Shown: positions 50,424-59,989, counted from the stretch's first letter. The stretch is DNA of 64,000 nucleotides from Aureimonas altamirensis (GCF_001463885.1 NZ_BBWQ01000008.1:1-64000); one strand, 5' to 3'. The notes: generated by a model not told the origin, from the sequence alone. Made by a program: numbers and translations.

Positions 50424-52108
50424 CCGGCGGCAGACAACCGCATATGGTTGTCGCGCGTCAGGCGGGCGGAAAGGTCGGCGACCTCGCTTGCCCGCGTGGC
50501 GTCGCTCCAGCCAAGGGCTGCGGCGGCTATGTCGGCGATGGCTTCGAGATCCCGCATCGTCAGCGTGCCGCAGACGGCAAGCGTGGTGCGGCGCATGACG
50601 ATGTCGGCCAGATGCCGCACATGCTCGTGCCGCACGATATGCCCGATTTCGGCAAGGCTGTAATCCGCGCTGTCCGGCAACCGCGCATCGCCTTGCTGCG
50701 CCTCTGTCACTGCAAACACGGCCGCCGTGGTGCCATAGCGCGACAGCAGCGCCCCGACGCGCTCGGGCGCAAGGCCGGTCTTGCGGGCGATGCCATCGAC
50801 CCAGTCCTGCCGCGCGCCGTCGGACGCCGGGAAATCGCGCCCGCCGCCGATGGGAAGCGATTGCGTTGATACCTGCCTGTCCCGCCCGAGCCGCCCCAGA
50901 ACCATATCGGCGACCTCTTCGGCAAAGCCCCGGAAGGTCGTCCACTTGCCGCCGACCAGCGACACGATAGGAAAGCCGCGCCCACCGGCCGCCTCGTCCA
51001 CCGGTGCGGAGTGATCGCGGCTGATGAGCCCGGGATTGGTGGCGTCGGAGGCGGGCAGGGGCCGGATGCCGCTATAGGCGTAGACGATCTGCGCGCGCGA
51101 AAAGGAAAGTTTCGGCAAAAGGGCCGAGAGACTTGCGAGGAGGTAGTCGATCTCCTCGTCGTCGCAGCGGACGGTGTCCGGGTTGGCTGCGGGAATATCG
51201 GTAGAACCGACGAGGGCGCGGCCGAGATAGTCGTAGACCAGGCAGATGCGGCCGTCATCGGCCTCGAAATAGATCATCCGGCCATCCAGCATGCGCACCA
51301 GCTCGTCGTGATCCAGCAGGATGTGCGAGCCCTTGGTGCCGCCGATCAGGCGGGACGGTGCGCCCAGGGCTGCATTGACGGTATCGATCCACGGACCGGC
51401 GGCGTTGACGACGATGCGTGGCCGCACGGCATGCGTGGCGCCGTCGAAGCCCTGGATGTGCAGGACATCGCCATCGACAGCCTTCAGCGTCGTATCGTTC
51501 AGCGCCATCGAGCGGGGCATTGCCGCAAGCCCATCGGCGACGAGCTCAAAGACCAGGCGTTCCGGGCGGGCGATCCAGGCGTCGTAGTAGCGCCCTGCCG
51601 CAACGATACGCGGCGTCAGCGCCGGCATTTCCTGCAGGGCCCGGCCTTTGCCGTAGAAGGTGTGCCGTGGCATCACGCGGTGCCGGGCTCCGTACATGTC
51701 GTACATGGCCATGCCGATCTTGACGATCGCGGCGCCGCGGCTGCGCGGCGCGGTGGTGGAGCCGAACAGAGTGCGCAGGGCCGCCCACGCGCCCTTGGTC
51801 CATGAGAAGATCGGGATGATCGTCGGCAGCGGATGCACCGCATGCGGCGCATTGCGCAGCAGCAGGTTGCGTTCCAGGGTGGATTGGCGCACCAGCCCGA
51901 ACTCACCCGTCTCGAGATATTTTATGCCGCCATGGATCAGGCGCGAGGGTGCGGCGCTGGTGCCCGACCCATAGTCGCCCTTGTCGACGATCAGGCAGCG
52001 CACGCCCTGCTCGCATAGATCGCGGAACAGGCCCGCGCCGTTGATCCCGGCCCCCAGGATGACGACATCGAAATCTTCGGGCGTACCGCTGGTGGGTGCT
52101 TGGCTCAT
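50420..52108 (-). CDS. GlpD-like FAD-dependent polyol-phosphate dehydrogenase
   Basis: 562-aa FAD dehydrogenase of the aerobic glycerol-3-phosphate dehydrogenase family. FAD motif VVILGAGINGAGLFRD at residues 15-30 and SRLIHGGIKYLETGEF are conserved, and a C-terminal helical domain is present. It would oxidise a polyol phosphate at the membrane and feed electrons to quinone. Operon with a pentulose-type kinase and DeoR gene (4-bp overlaps) and the nearby ery genes suggest a second polyol rather than plain glycerol, but glycerol-3-phosphate is possible. Confidence 0.88.
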   Translation of the reverse strand: MSQAPTSGTPEDFDVVILGAGINGAGLFRDLCEQGVRCLIVDKGDYGSGTSAAPSRLIHGGIKYLETGEFGLVRQSTLERNLLLRNAPHAVHPLPTIIPIFSWTKGAWAALRTLFGSTTAPRSRGAAIVKIGMAMYDMYGARHRVMPRHTFYGKGRALQEMPALTPRIVAAGRYYDAWIARPERLVFELVADGLAAMPRSMALNDTTLKAVDGDVLHIQGFDGATHAVRPRIVVNAAGPWIDTVNAALGAPSRLIGGTKGSHILLDHDELVRMLDGRMIYFEADDGRICLVYDYLGRALVGSTDIPAANPDTVRCDDEEIDYLLASLSALLPKLSFSRAQIVYAYSGIRPLPASDATNPGLISRDHSAPVDEAAGGRGFPIVSLVGGKWTTFRGFAEEVADMVLGRLGRDRQVSTQSLPIGGGRDFPASDGARQDWVDGIARKTGLAPERVGALLSRYGTTAAVFAVTEAQQGDARLPDSADYSLAEIGHIVRHEHVRHLADIVMRRTTLAVCGTLTMRDLEAIADIAAAALGWSDATRASEVADLSARLTRDNHMRLSAAG

Positions 52109-52887
52109 GATCCGCTTTTCCTGGAAGAGGCAGTTTCTATCCGGATACCCGCTTCGCGAAGTCCGGACACCGTTTGCGCCGATACAGCGGCATCGACGAT
52201 CACCGTATCGAACGTGTCCAGCGGCGCGAACTCGTGCAGCGCCACGCGACCGAACTTGGAACCGTCCACCAGCAGGATCCGCTTGCGAGCCGAGGCCAGC
52301 ATGGCCTGCTTGATCCGCACGATCTCCGAATCCTGGATAAAGGCGGTGGCGCCGTCGACGGCCGAGGCGGAACAGATGGCCACGTCGGCCCGCAGCCGCC
52401 CGAGCGCGGTTTCACACAGGTGGCCGATATAGGCGTCGTAGGTGCGGTGGTATTGTCCGCCGGGACACAACAGGTCGACGCCGTCGACGCCGCGCAGCAC
52501 ATCGGCAGAGGCGAGGCTGTTGGTGACGACGCTGATCGGCGTCTTGGCGGCCAGAAGGGGCGCCAGCGCCGTCACCGTGGTCGAATCATCCAGCATCACG
52601 ACCTGTCCCGGCTCGATATGACGAAGCGCGGCCTGCGCGAGCTGCGCCTTCTCCTGCACGGCCATGCCGCTGCGATAGCGAAACAGGCTTTCATAGATGC
52701 CGGAGGGCTGCGCGCTGACCGCGCCGTGAAGCTTGTGCAGCATGCCGCGCTGCGCCAACTGGTCGACGTGGCGGTGGATGGTCATGCGGGAAACGCCAAA
52801 GCGCTCCACCAGCTCTTCCACGCGCACATGGCCGCGCTCGGCGACAAAGGCGGCGATCTCGTCGCGCCGGTCCGGTCCCCGCGTCAT
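52105..52887 (-). CDS. DeoR-family transcriptional regulator
   Basis: 260-aa DeoR regulator: HTH (VEELVERFGVSRMTIHRHVDQL) and the C-terminal phosphate-sensing domain with MLDDSTTVTALAPLL. It sits between the FGGY kinase and GlpD-like genes with 4-bp overlaps on both sides, so it is autocontrolled in the operon. ATG at 52887 is preferred to 52926. Confidence 0.9.
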   Translation of the reverse strand: MTRGPDRRDEIAAFVAERGHVRVEELVERFGVSRMTIHRHVDQLAQRGMLHKLHGAVSAQPSGIYESLFRYRSGMAVQEKAQLAQAALRHIEPGQVVMLDDSTTVTALAPLLAAKTPISVVTNSLASADVLRGVDGVDLLCPGGQYHRTYDAYIGHLCETALGRLRADVAICSASAVDGATAFIQDSEIVRIKQAMLASARKRILLVDGSKFGRVALHEFAPLDTFDTVIVDAAVSAQTVSGLREAGIRIETASSRKSGS

Positions 52888-54410
52888 TGCTGGCTGCCTT
52901 CGCTCAAGGATTCCAGTTGCGGCCACAGGGGCGCCATCGCATCCGCAAGATTGCGATACACCGCATAGCGTGCCGACAAGGCGTCATGGCGCGCCGCGTC
53001 CGGCCGATAGGTTGGCCCGTCGACGGCCGCGCCGCGCGGATCGGCCATGGGGCTGTCATACAGGCCGACTGCCGCGCCGGCACAGAGCACGGCGCCGAAG
53101 GCGGCGGTTTCCTCTGTGGTGGACAGGGTGACCGGGCGGCCGATGACATCGGCGAACAACTGGGCAAAGGAGGGGTTGCGTGAAATACCCCCCGTCAGGC
53201 GTGCCGCATCGAAGCGGAAACCGTCGGCGAGGGCGTCGATATGGTAGCGGTGGTTGAAGGCGATCCCTTCCAGTACCGCGCGCAGCATGTCGCCCCGATT
53301 GTGCCAGCCATGCAGGCCGAAGAAGCCGGCACTGGCCGGGCCGGCTTGTGGCGAGCCGAACAGATACGGATGGAAGAGGATGCCCGAGGGCCGCGCCAGC
53401 GCCGCGTCGAGCTCTGCCCCGGCAAGGGCGTGAATGGGCTGCCCACCGGCTTGCGACGCCTCGAGCTCTGTCCTGAAAACCGTATCGAGAAACCAGTCGT
53501 AATTGGCGGCCGACGCCGGCGAGATCGACATGGCATTCCACTGGCCGGGCGCGATGCCGTTGCGGCAGAACCAGCGTGCATCGACGCGGGGCGTGTCGGT
53601 GACCACCTCGTTGATGGAATAGGTGCCCGCCACGATGTCGACGACGCCGTGCCGGTGCCCGCCCGCACCCAGCGCCGAGGCGGTCACGTCGTGAAGGCCG
53701 CAGGCAACGGGCGTTCCTTCGACAAGGCCGGTGGCTGCCGCGGCCTGCGCGGTGACGTGGCCGACGATCTCGGCCGAGCCGGCCATGGGGGCGAGGGCGT
53801 CGAAGATGGCTGACAGGCCGAACAGCTCCACCGCCTGCCTGGAATAGGCCTGCGTCGTCACGTCGGTAAAGGATGTGCTGGCCTCTGTCCGGTCCGTACC
53901 GATCGTATCGGTCAGGCAGTAGCGCAGCCAGTCCTTGCAGCCCAGCACGTGGCCGATGCGCGCATACCGCTCGGGCTCGTTGTCGCGGATCCACGCCAGC
54001 AGCGCAGATGGGGCGGATACGTGGGGTGCCTGTCCGGTCAGCTCCAGTGCGGCATCGAAAAGGCCGGCGCCCGACCAGCGCTTTACGATGTCCAGTGCGC
54101 GGCTGTCGAGCGAAAGGATGCCCGGCCCAAGCGGCCGCCGTTCCCGGTCCAGCAGATATAACCCGTCGCCATGCGCCGTGGCGGCGATGGCCACGATATC
54201 GCCGGCGGGCCGGCCGGACGCGGCGAGGGCATCGCGGATCGCTTCCGCCGTCGCGCGCCACAGGCCGGCCATGTCGCGCTCGACGTGGCGCGGATGGGGA
54301 ATGTCCTGCGGCACCCGGCGCCGCGCCACTGCAAGCTGCCGCCCATCCACGTCGAAGATGACGGCCTTGGTGACGGTGAGCCCGTTATCGATACCCAGAA
54401 TTGATGGCAC
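52884..54410 (-). CDS. FGGY-family kinase (LyxK/L-xylulose kinase-like)
   Basis: 508-aa carbohydrate kinase. ATP/sugar-binding IDNGLTVTKAVIFD opens the N-terminal domain; HVERDMAGLWRAT, GHDGLYLLD-like and GPGILSLDSRALDIVKRW stretches resemble E. coli LyxK more than glycerol kinase or EryA. Its partner GlpD-like dehydrogenase would then act on a phosphorylated polyol or tetrulose/pentulose. Start is GTG at 54410, 9 bp after GGGAGG. Substrate not certain. Confidence 0.87.
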   Translation of the reverse strand: MPSILGIDNGLTVTKAVIFDVDGRQLAVARRRVPQDIPHPRHVERDMAGLWRATAEAIRDALAASGRPAGDIVAIAATAHGDGLYLLDRERRPLGPGILSLDSRALDIVKRWSGAGLFDAALELTGQAPHVSAPSALLAWIRDNEPERYARIGHVLGCKDWLRYCLTDTIGTDRTEASTSFTDVTTQAYSRQAVELFGLSAIFDALAPMAGSAEIVGHVTAQAAAATGLVEGTPVACGLHDVTASALGAGGHRHGVVDIVAGTYSINEVVTDTPRVDARWFCRNGIAPGQWNAMSISPASAANYDWFLDTVFRTELEASQAGGQPIHALAGAELDAALARPSGILFHPYLFGSPQAGPASAGFFGLHGWHNRGDMLRAVLEGIAFNHRYHIDALADGFRFDAARLTGGISRNPSFAQLFADVIGRPVTLSTTEETAAFGAVLCAGAAVGLYDSPMADPRGAAVDGPTYRPDAARHDALSARYAVYRNLADAMAPLWPQLESLSEGSQQ

Positions 54411-54444
54411 GACCGTAAACCTCCCGCGCGATTCCGTGCGAAGG

Positions 54445-54482
54445 TGTTACAACAGTCCAAATATAACGGCAATATATGTTAC
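54445..54482. promoter_or_regulatory. TGTTAC operator-like repeats before the kinase operon
   Basis: TGTTAC occurs at 54445-54450 and 54477-54482, 32 bp apart, with an inverted TATAAC at 54462-54467, in the 83 bp between the DeoR gene at 54494 and the kinase. These resemble DeoR half sites and the TGTTAT of the eryR region. Confidence 0.5.
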
Positions 54483-54493
54483 GACGCGCAGGC

Positions 54494-55345
54494 CTAGCGT
54501 TGACGTACCGGTGCGACCACGACGTGGATTCCCTTGTCCCGCAGGCGCGAGACATGCTCCCCGGGCGTATGGTCGTCGACGATCACGGTGTCGAACTCGG
54601 ACAGAGCGGCAAAGCCGTGCAAAGCGCGCCTTTCGAATTTCGTGTGATCGATCAGCAGGATGCGCCTTGCCGAAGCATTGAACATGGCGCGCTTGGTCTC
54701 GATCATCTCGGGCGACTGGTGGAAGACGATGTCGTCGGTGACAGCGGCCATGGAAATGAACAGCGTGTCCGCCCGCAGGCGCGAGATTTCGCTGGTCGTC
54801 ATGCGGCCCATGAACGCGTTGCACCAGTTGAAGTATTGTCCGCCGAGGCCCAGCAAGGTCAGGTCGCGGACGCCCTTCAGCTCGTTCATCAGGGTCAGGG
54901 AATTGGTGATGCAGGTCAGCGGCACCTTCATCGGCAAATGCCGGGCCATCTGCTGCACGGTGGTGGAATCGTCGAAGAACAGGGCTTGTCCCGGCTCTAC
55001 GAATTGCATGGCGGCTTCGGCGATGGCCTCCTTTTCGGCGGCCTGCCGGTTGGCGCGATAGACGTCGCTGGATTCGATCAGGCTGGTCGGCGCGGCCGAA
55101 ACGACGCCGCGCGCCTTGCGCAGCAGCCCACGGCTGACGAGCTCGTCGAGATCGCGGTGCGCCGTCATGAGGCTGACGCCGAAGCGCGCGGTCAGATCTT
55201 CGATCCGCATGGACCCCTCGGCCATGACGGTCTGGGCAATGGACTGGCGGCGGGCAAGCTGACGGGCCTGCCGCGAGTCGCTGAGGAGATCGTCGGCGGC
55301 GACGGCCACCGCCGGATCGTTATCGTCGGGCTTTCCTGCCGCCAT
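54494..55345 (-). CDS. DeoR-family transcriptional regulator
   Basis: 283-aa DeoR regulator with a longer N-terminus than usual (HTH at about 50-90, VSLMTAHRDLDELVSRGLL) and a sensor domain with FFDDSTTVQQMARHL. It lies between the eryG terminator and the kinase operon. It is related in layout to the DeoR at 52105, so two DeoR proteins flank the same kinase. ATG at 55345 is preferred to 55438. Confidence 0.89.
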   Translation of the reverse strand: MAAGKPDDNDPAVAVAADDLLSDSRQARQLARRQSIAQTVMAEGSMRIEDLTARFGVSLMTAHRDLDELVSRGLLRKARGVVSAAPTSLIESSDVYRANRQAAEKEAIAEAAMQFVEPGQALFFDDSTTVQQMARHLPMKVPLTCITNSLTLMNELKGVRDLTLLGLGGQYFNWCNAFMGRMTTSEISRLRADTLFISMAAVTDDIVFHQSPEMIETKRAMFNASARRILLIDHTKFERRALHGFAALSEFDTVIVDDHTPGEHVSRLRDKGIHVVVAPVRQR

Positions 55346-55363
55346 CTGTCTCCCCCTCAAATG

Positions 55364-55390
55364 GAAAGGGGCGGCCGGGCCGCCCCTTTC
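55364..55390 (-). terminator. Terminator after eryG
   Basis: GAAAGGGGCGGC (55364-55375) and GCCGCCCCTTTC (55379-55390) form a perfect 12-bp stem with a 3-nt loop just after the eryG stop, reading on the minus strand. It ends the eryEFG transcript before the deoR gene. Confidence 0.75.
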
Positions 55391-55397
55391 TTCGACA

Positions 55398-56348
55398 TTA
55401 CTGCTCAAGCACGAAGGGCGAGGTGTACTTGTCGACATTGTCCTTGGTGATCAGGACGCAGTCGAAAAGCTGCTTCTCGGCGGGGGCGCCGGTTTCGCCG
55501 TTCTTGATGAAGTTGTCGGCCTGGCGCACGGCTTCTTCCGCAAACACGGCAACCGGCTGCAGCACCGTGTAGGCAAGTTCGCCGGCCTTGATGGCGGCGA
55601 CCGCATCGGGCGAGCCGTCGAAGCCGCCAACCGTGACGTCGCCGAGCTTGCCGGCCTGCTTGAGGGCGGCGATGGCGCCGAGCGCCATTTCGTCGTTGCC
55701 GCTGATCACGCCGTTGATGTTGGGGTTGGCCTGCAGCAGGCTCTGCATGCGGTTGAAGCCCTGGGTACGGTCCCAGTTGGCAACTTCCTGGCCCACCTTC
55801 TCGAGGTCGGGATACTGGCTGAGAACGGTGGTGTAGCCGTTGGAGCGGGTCGCCGCATTGTTATCGGACGGAGCGCCGAGAAGCTCGACATAGGTGGCCT
55901 TGTCGCCAAGGATCTCCACCCACTGCTGCGCGCCCAGCGCCGCGCCCTGCGCATTGTTGGACACGAGCTGCGACTTGGCGAGGCCTTCCTGGTTGATCTC
56001 GGCATTGACCAGGAAAACCGGGATGCCGGCGTTGACGGCCTTGCGCACCGCACCCACCGAACCGTCGGCATTGGCCGGGTCGAGGATGATGGCGACCGAC
56101 CGGTTGGTGATCGCGGTGTCGATCAGGTTGCTTTCGGTGTTGGTGTCGCCGCGATGCGCCCCGACGGTGGCATCGTAGCCCAGTTCCTTGGCCGTCTTGG
56201 AGGCGACTTCGCCTTCGGTGAACCAGTACGGGTTCGACGGATCGTTGACGATGATCGTCACCAGGCCTTCGGCCGACGCCGTGGCGGCGAAGGACGGTGC
56301 GATGGATACCATGCCTGCCAACAGCAGGGCCTTGATTGTCTTACGCAT
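55398..56348 (-). CDS. eryG: Erythritol ABC transporter periplasmic binding protein
   Basis: 316-aa ribose-type (family 2) receptor. Signal peptide of about 26 residues ends in ATASA before EGLVTIIV. The mature part has NDPSNPYWFTEGE and the hinge DPANADGSV pattern. With the ATPase and permease it forms the polyol importer. Symbols follow the R. leguminosarum usage eryEFG (ATPase, permease, binding protein) and rest on synteny with eryD-eryA-eryB. Confidence 0.88.
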   Translation of the reverse strand: MRKTIKALLLAGMVSIAPSFAATASAEGLVTIIVNDPSNPYWFTEGEVASKTAKELGYDATVGAHRGDTNTESNLIDTAITNRSVAIILDPANADGSVGAVRKAVNAGIPVFLVNAEINQEGLAKSQLVSNNAQGAALGAQQWVEILGDKATYVELLGAPSDNNAATRSNGYTTVLSQYPDLEKVGQEVANWDRTQGFNRMQSLLQANPNINGVISGNDEMALGAIAALKQAGKLGDVTVGGFDGSPDAVAAIKAGELAYTVLQPVAVFAEEAVRQADNFIKNGETGAPAEKQLFDCVLITKDNVDKYTSPFVLEQ

Positions 56349-56420
56349 GCTCACTTTTCTCCCGTGCTTTGCACTCAAGTGGAGCCGGTTGCCCGGCGAT
56401 CTTCCGCCGTAGACCGGCCC

Positions 56421-57539
56421 TCAGGCCTTGGAACCCTGCTGCGGAGAAGGGGTTTCGGCTGCCGTTGCGGTGCGCTTGGGCCGGCGGCCGTACTGGATGC
56501 TGTTCAGAAGGACGGCAAGCACGATCACCGCACCGGTGAAGACCGTCTGCCAGTAGGACGAGACGCCGATGATGACGAGGCCGTCGCCCAGGAAGCCGAT
56601 GACGAAGGCGCCCAGCAGCGTGCCGCGGATCGTGCCCCGGCCGCCGGTCAGCGCCGCGCCGCCCACCACGACGGCGGCGATGGCCGTCAGCTCGTAGGTG
56701 GTGCCGGCGGTGGGGCCGGCCGACGTCAGCTGCGAAGACAGGACCAGCCCGGCGATGGCCGCGCACATGCCGGACAGGATGTACACCATCAGCGTGGTGA
56801 AGCGCACCGGAACGCCCGAAAGCTCGGCCGCGCGGGCATTGCCGCCGGTGGAGTAGATCCACCGCCCGAAGGCCGTGCGATTGAGCATGATGCTGGCGAT
56901 GACGGCCACGACCACCAGTATGATGACGCCGATGGGTACGCTGAACAGGCGGTTGAAGCCCAACCAGTCGAAGCCGGTGTTGCCGAGCTCGGCCCGGCCG
57001 GCAAGGTTGTTGTAGGTGAGGCCGTTGGTCATCAGCAGCGCAACGCCGCGCGCCACATAAAGAACGCCCAGCGTCGCCACGAAAGCCGGCACCTTGAAGA
57101 AGGCGATGAGCACGCCGTTGATGGCGCCGACGAAGGCCCCGAGCGCCAATGTCAGCACCACCACCGCCCAGACCGGCGGATAGGCGACGATGCCGAAGGC
57201 GTCCATCGTCACGCCCTGCATCAGGAAGCCGGCGACGACGCCGGAGAGCCCCAGCGTGGAGCCGACCGAAAGGTCGATGCCGCCTGTCAGGATCACCAGC
57301 AGCATGCCGATCGCCAGAAGTCCGAAGATCGCCACATGCGACGACATGACGAGGAAATTGTTGACCGTGAAATAGACCGGCGACAGCACCGAAAAGACGA
57401 TGATGATCGCGATCAGCGCGAAGAAGGCGCGCCCTTCCAGCAGCAGCCGGGCCAGGTCGAATCCGCCCGACCGGGAAGCCTGCTTCGAGGGTGAAGTGAT
57501 GTCGGCCATGTTCGCGGCTCCGCTCTTGTCTCTGGTCAT
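56421..57539 (-). CDS. eryF: Erythritol ABC transporter permease
   Basis: 372-aa ribose-type permease (RbsC family) with eight to ten helices, including GIDLSVGSTLGLSGVVAGF and GRGTIRGTLLGAFVIGFL. It forms the channel as a homodimer. GTG/ATG choices: ATG at 57539 overlaps the ATPase stop by 4 bp; ATG at 57509 is the alternative. Confidence 0.9.
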   Translation of the reverse strand: MTRDKSGAANMADITSPSKQASRSGGFDLARLLLEGRAFFALIAIIIVFSVLSPVYFTVNNFLVMSSHVAIFGLLAIGMLLVILTGGIDLSVGSTLGLSGVVAGFLMQGVTMDAFGIVAYPPVWAVVVLTLALGAFVGAINGVLIAFFKVPAFVATLGVLYVARGVALLMTNGLTYNNLAGRAELGNTGFDWLGFNRLFSVPIGVIILVVVAVIASIMLNRTAFGRWIYSTGGNARAAELSGVPVRFTTLMVYILSGMCAAIAGLVLSSQLTSAGPTAGTTYELTAIAAVVVGGAALTGGRGTIRGTLLGAFVIGFLGDGLVIIGVSSYWQTVFTGAVIVLAVLLNSIQYGRRPKRTATAAETPSPQQGSKA

Positions 57540-59071
57540 GCGACGACGGCCTCGCCCGACGCGGCCATGATCTGTTCCTTGCTCACGTCGGAGCCGAACT
57601 CGGCCGCGATGCGGCCCCGGCTCATGACGATGATGCGATGGGCGATGGAAAGGCACTCTCCGACTTCGGAGGTGGAATACACGACGGCCAGGCCGTCGGT
57701 GGCGCGGCCTGCCAGAAGCTTGAACACTTCGGCCTTGGCGCCGATGTCGATGCCTCGGCTCGGCTCGTCCAGCAGGACGACGCGCGGCCCGGTGGCCAGC
57801 ATCTTGCCGATGACGACCTTCTGCTGGTTGCCGCCCGAAAGCGAGCCGATGGGGGCCTCGGGGCCACCCGTCTTGATGTGGACGCGGCCGATGGATTCCT
57901 TCACCAGGTCCCGCTCCTTGCGGCCCGAGGTAAAGAGCCCGCGCGTGAAGGCCTTGATGCTGGCGAGCGACAGGTTTTCACCGACGCTCATGGTCTGCAC
58001 CAGACCGTCGCGCTGCCGGTCCTCGGGAATCAGCACCAGCCCGCGCTGGATGCGCTCGGCGATGGACAGGCGCGATACGTCCTGCCCCTCCAGCACGACC
58101 TGTCCGCCGGTCAGCGAGACACGTCCGGCCACGGCTTCGAGAAGCTCGGTGCGGCCTGCGCCCATGAGGCCGTAGATGCAGACGATCTCGCCGGCGCGCA
58201 CGTCGAGGCTGAGCCTGTCGACGACATCGACCCCGCTGGAGGATTCGGTCACGCTGACATTGCGGACCGACAGGGCCACCGGCCCGAAATCGTAGCCCGA
58301 GGGCGGCGAGCCGAGGTCGAAATTCTCGCCCACCATATTGCGGACGATCCACTCCAGGTCGATATCGCGGCGTTCGGCCTTGGCCGTCATGCTGCCGTCG
58401 CGCAGGACGACGGCGTGATCGGTGATCTGCAGCGCCTCTTCCAGGTGATGCGAGATATAGACGATGGCGACGCCGCGAGCCTTCAGGTCGCGGATGACCT
58501 TGAACAGCACCTCCACCTCGGATGCGCTGAGCGCCGAAGTGGGTTCGTCCATGATGAGGATGCGGGCGTTGATGGACAGCGCACGGGCAATCTCTACGAT
58601 CTGCTGCTGGCCCAGCCGCAGTTCCTCGACGGGGGTGAGGGGATCGATGTCCTCTTCCAGTTCCTCCATCAGGGCGCGGGCCTGCCGCTCTTCCTCGGCG
58701 AAGTCGACACCCATCGGTCCGCGGATCTCGCGCCCCATGAAGATGTTGTCGCGCACGCTGAGATTGGGCGCCAGGCTGAGCTCCTGGTGGATGATGGAAA
58801 TGCCGCGATCGCGTGCGTCCACCGAAGAGGCGAAGGTGACGGACTGTCCGTCGAGGATCACCTCGCCCGATGTCGGCGGCGTGACGCCCGACAGGATACG
58901 CATGAGGGTGGACTTGCCGGCGCCGTTTTCGCCGAACAGGGTTGTCACCTCGCCGCGCCGGACGTCGAAGTTGACCCCCTTCAAGGCGTGGATGTTGCCG
59001 TATGATTTGGCGACGTTCCGCGCGGAAAGAACCGTCTCGCCGATGCCGCCGGCCTGCCGGGGCGCACTCAT
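57536..59071 (-). CDS. eryE: Erythritol ABC transporter ATPase (two domains)
   Basis: 511-aa fused ATPase of the ribose/galactose type. NBD1 has GENGAGKST, LRLGQQQIV and LIMDEPTSAL. NBD2 has a degenerate Walker A (GLMGAGRTEL), signature LSGGNQQK and VVLLDEPSRGID, as usual for the family. It energises the importer and overlaps both neighbours by 4 bp. Confidence 0.92.
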   Translation of the reverse strand: MSAPRQAGGIGETVLSARNVAKSYGNIHALKGVNFDVRRGEVTTLFGENGAGKSTLMRILSGVTPPTSGEVILDGQSVTFASSVDARDRGISIIHQELSLAPNLSVRDNIFMGREIRGPMGVDFAEEERQARALMEELEEDIDPLTPVEELRLGQQQIVEIARALSINARILIMDEPTSALSASEVEVLFKVIRDLKARGVAIVYISHHLEEALQITDHAVVLRDGSMTAKAERRDIDLEWIVRNMVGENFDLGSPPSGYDFGPVALSVRNVSVTESSSGVDVVDRLSLDVRAGEIVCIYGLMGAGRTELLEAVAGRVSLTGGQVVLEGQDVSRLSIAERIQRGLVLIPEDRQRDGLVQTMSVGENLSLASIKAFTRGLFTSGRKERDLVKESIGRVHIKTGGPEAPIGSLSGGNQQKVVIGKMLATGPRVVLLDEPSRGIDIGAKAEVFKLLAGRATDGLAVVYSTSEVGECLSIAHRIIVMSRGRIAAEFGSDVSKEQIMAASGEAVVA

Positions 59072-59718
59072 TCGACCGACATCCGCACCGGCGTCACGAG
59101 CCAGCTTTTGGGGTTGATGAGGCGGAAGGCGCCGGTGACCGTGATCGTCTTGCCGTTCAGGTTGGCGGTGTCGACGCCGGCCAGTACCTGCTTCTTCATC
59201 TCATCGTTCAGCGCCGCGCCGGCGTTCTGATACTCGATCTGGTTGGTGAACTGGCCGAACTCGATGGTGCCGGGCGCATCCCGCAATTCGGTGCCGTTGA
59301 TGGCCGGCCCGGTCTGCACGCGGATGACGAGATCGTCGGGCGCGCCGTCCACCGTAACGGGGTAGATGCCGGAGCGCGGCTCGCCGGCGACACCGGTGAA
59401 AGTGACGGACATGACGGGCGCGATGCCCGACGGCGTACCGTGCTGCGCGACGGCTTCATCCTTGTTGGCGGCGATGGCGGCGGCAAGCGCCGGCGCATCG
59501 GTCGCCTTACCCTCGATGGCCGACTGGACGGTCGGAAATTGCTCGGTGCCATATGTCTCGGGCGAGAAGCCCTGGGCACGCGCACCCGCGGCCGATTCGA
59601 CGCTGACATAGGTCGTGTCGAGCGCGATGGCCGCAAGGAGCGCCACCGCCGCGGCGGCAAGAACCATCTGGCTCGGGCGAAAGCGCGCGCGGCGCGCAGC
59701 GACGGCCTCTGTACTCAT
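59068..59718 (-). CDS. DUF2291 family protein of the erythritol transporter operon
   Basis: 216-aa protein with one N-terminal membrane anchor (about residues 15-38) and a periplasmic domain. DUF2291 genes are regular companions of polyol/sugar ABC operons in Rhizobiales, with no known function; an accessory role in transport is inference. GGAGG precedes the ATG at 59718 by 11 bp. It is the first gene of the minus-strand ery operon. Confidence 0.8.
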   Translation of the reverse strand: MSTEAVAARRARFRPSQMVLAAAAVALLAAIALDTTYVSVESAAGARAQGFSPETYGTEQFPTVQSAIEGKATDAPALAAAIAANKDEAVAQHGTPSGIAPVMSVTFTGVAGEPRSGIYPVTVDGAPDDLVIRVQTGPAINGTELRDAPGTIEFGQFTNQIEYQNAGAALNDEMKKQVLAGVDTANLNGKTITVTGAFRLINPKSWLVTPVRMSVE

Positions 59719-59959
59719 GGGCGGATCAACCTCCGGTTCGGCTGAAGTGTCTGGAAGAATCGAAATGCCTTGCGATGGCCCAACAGGTCGCCGCATCGCG
59801 ATGATGCGACGACCGGCAGCACGGCCGTAGCGGCTGAACCTGACATTGAGCCTTCCTCCCGATGACGCATTTCCCGCCGTGTTCCTCCCGGCGGGGGCGT
59901 CGCATTGCAAAGCATGGTCTTAACGCGGACATGATATGTCTGTGTTAAGTTTCAGGTCG

Positions 59960-59989
59960 ATAATGTTATATTCCACTTCACTCTGTCAA
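59960..59989 (-). promoter_or_regulatory. Sigma-70 promoter of the ery transporter operon
   Basis: On the minus strand TTGACA (59989-59984) and CATTAT (59965-59960) are 18 bp apart. The -10 overlaps ATAATGTTAT, a dyad sharing TGTTAT with the eryR operator arms, so EryR may compete with polymerase here. Confidence 0.6.
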
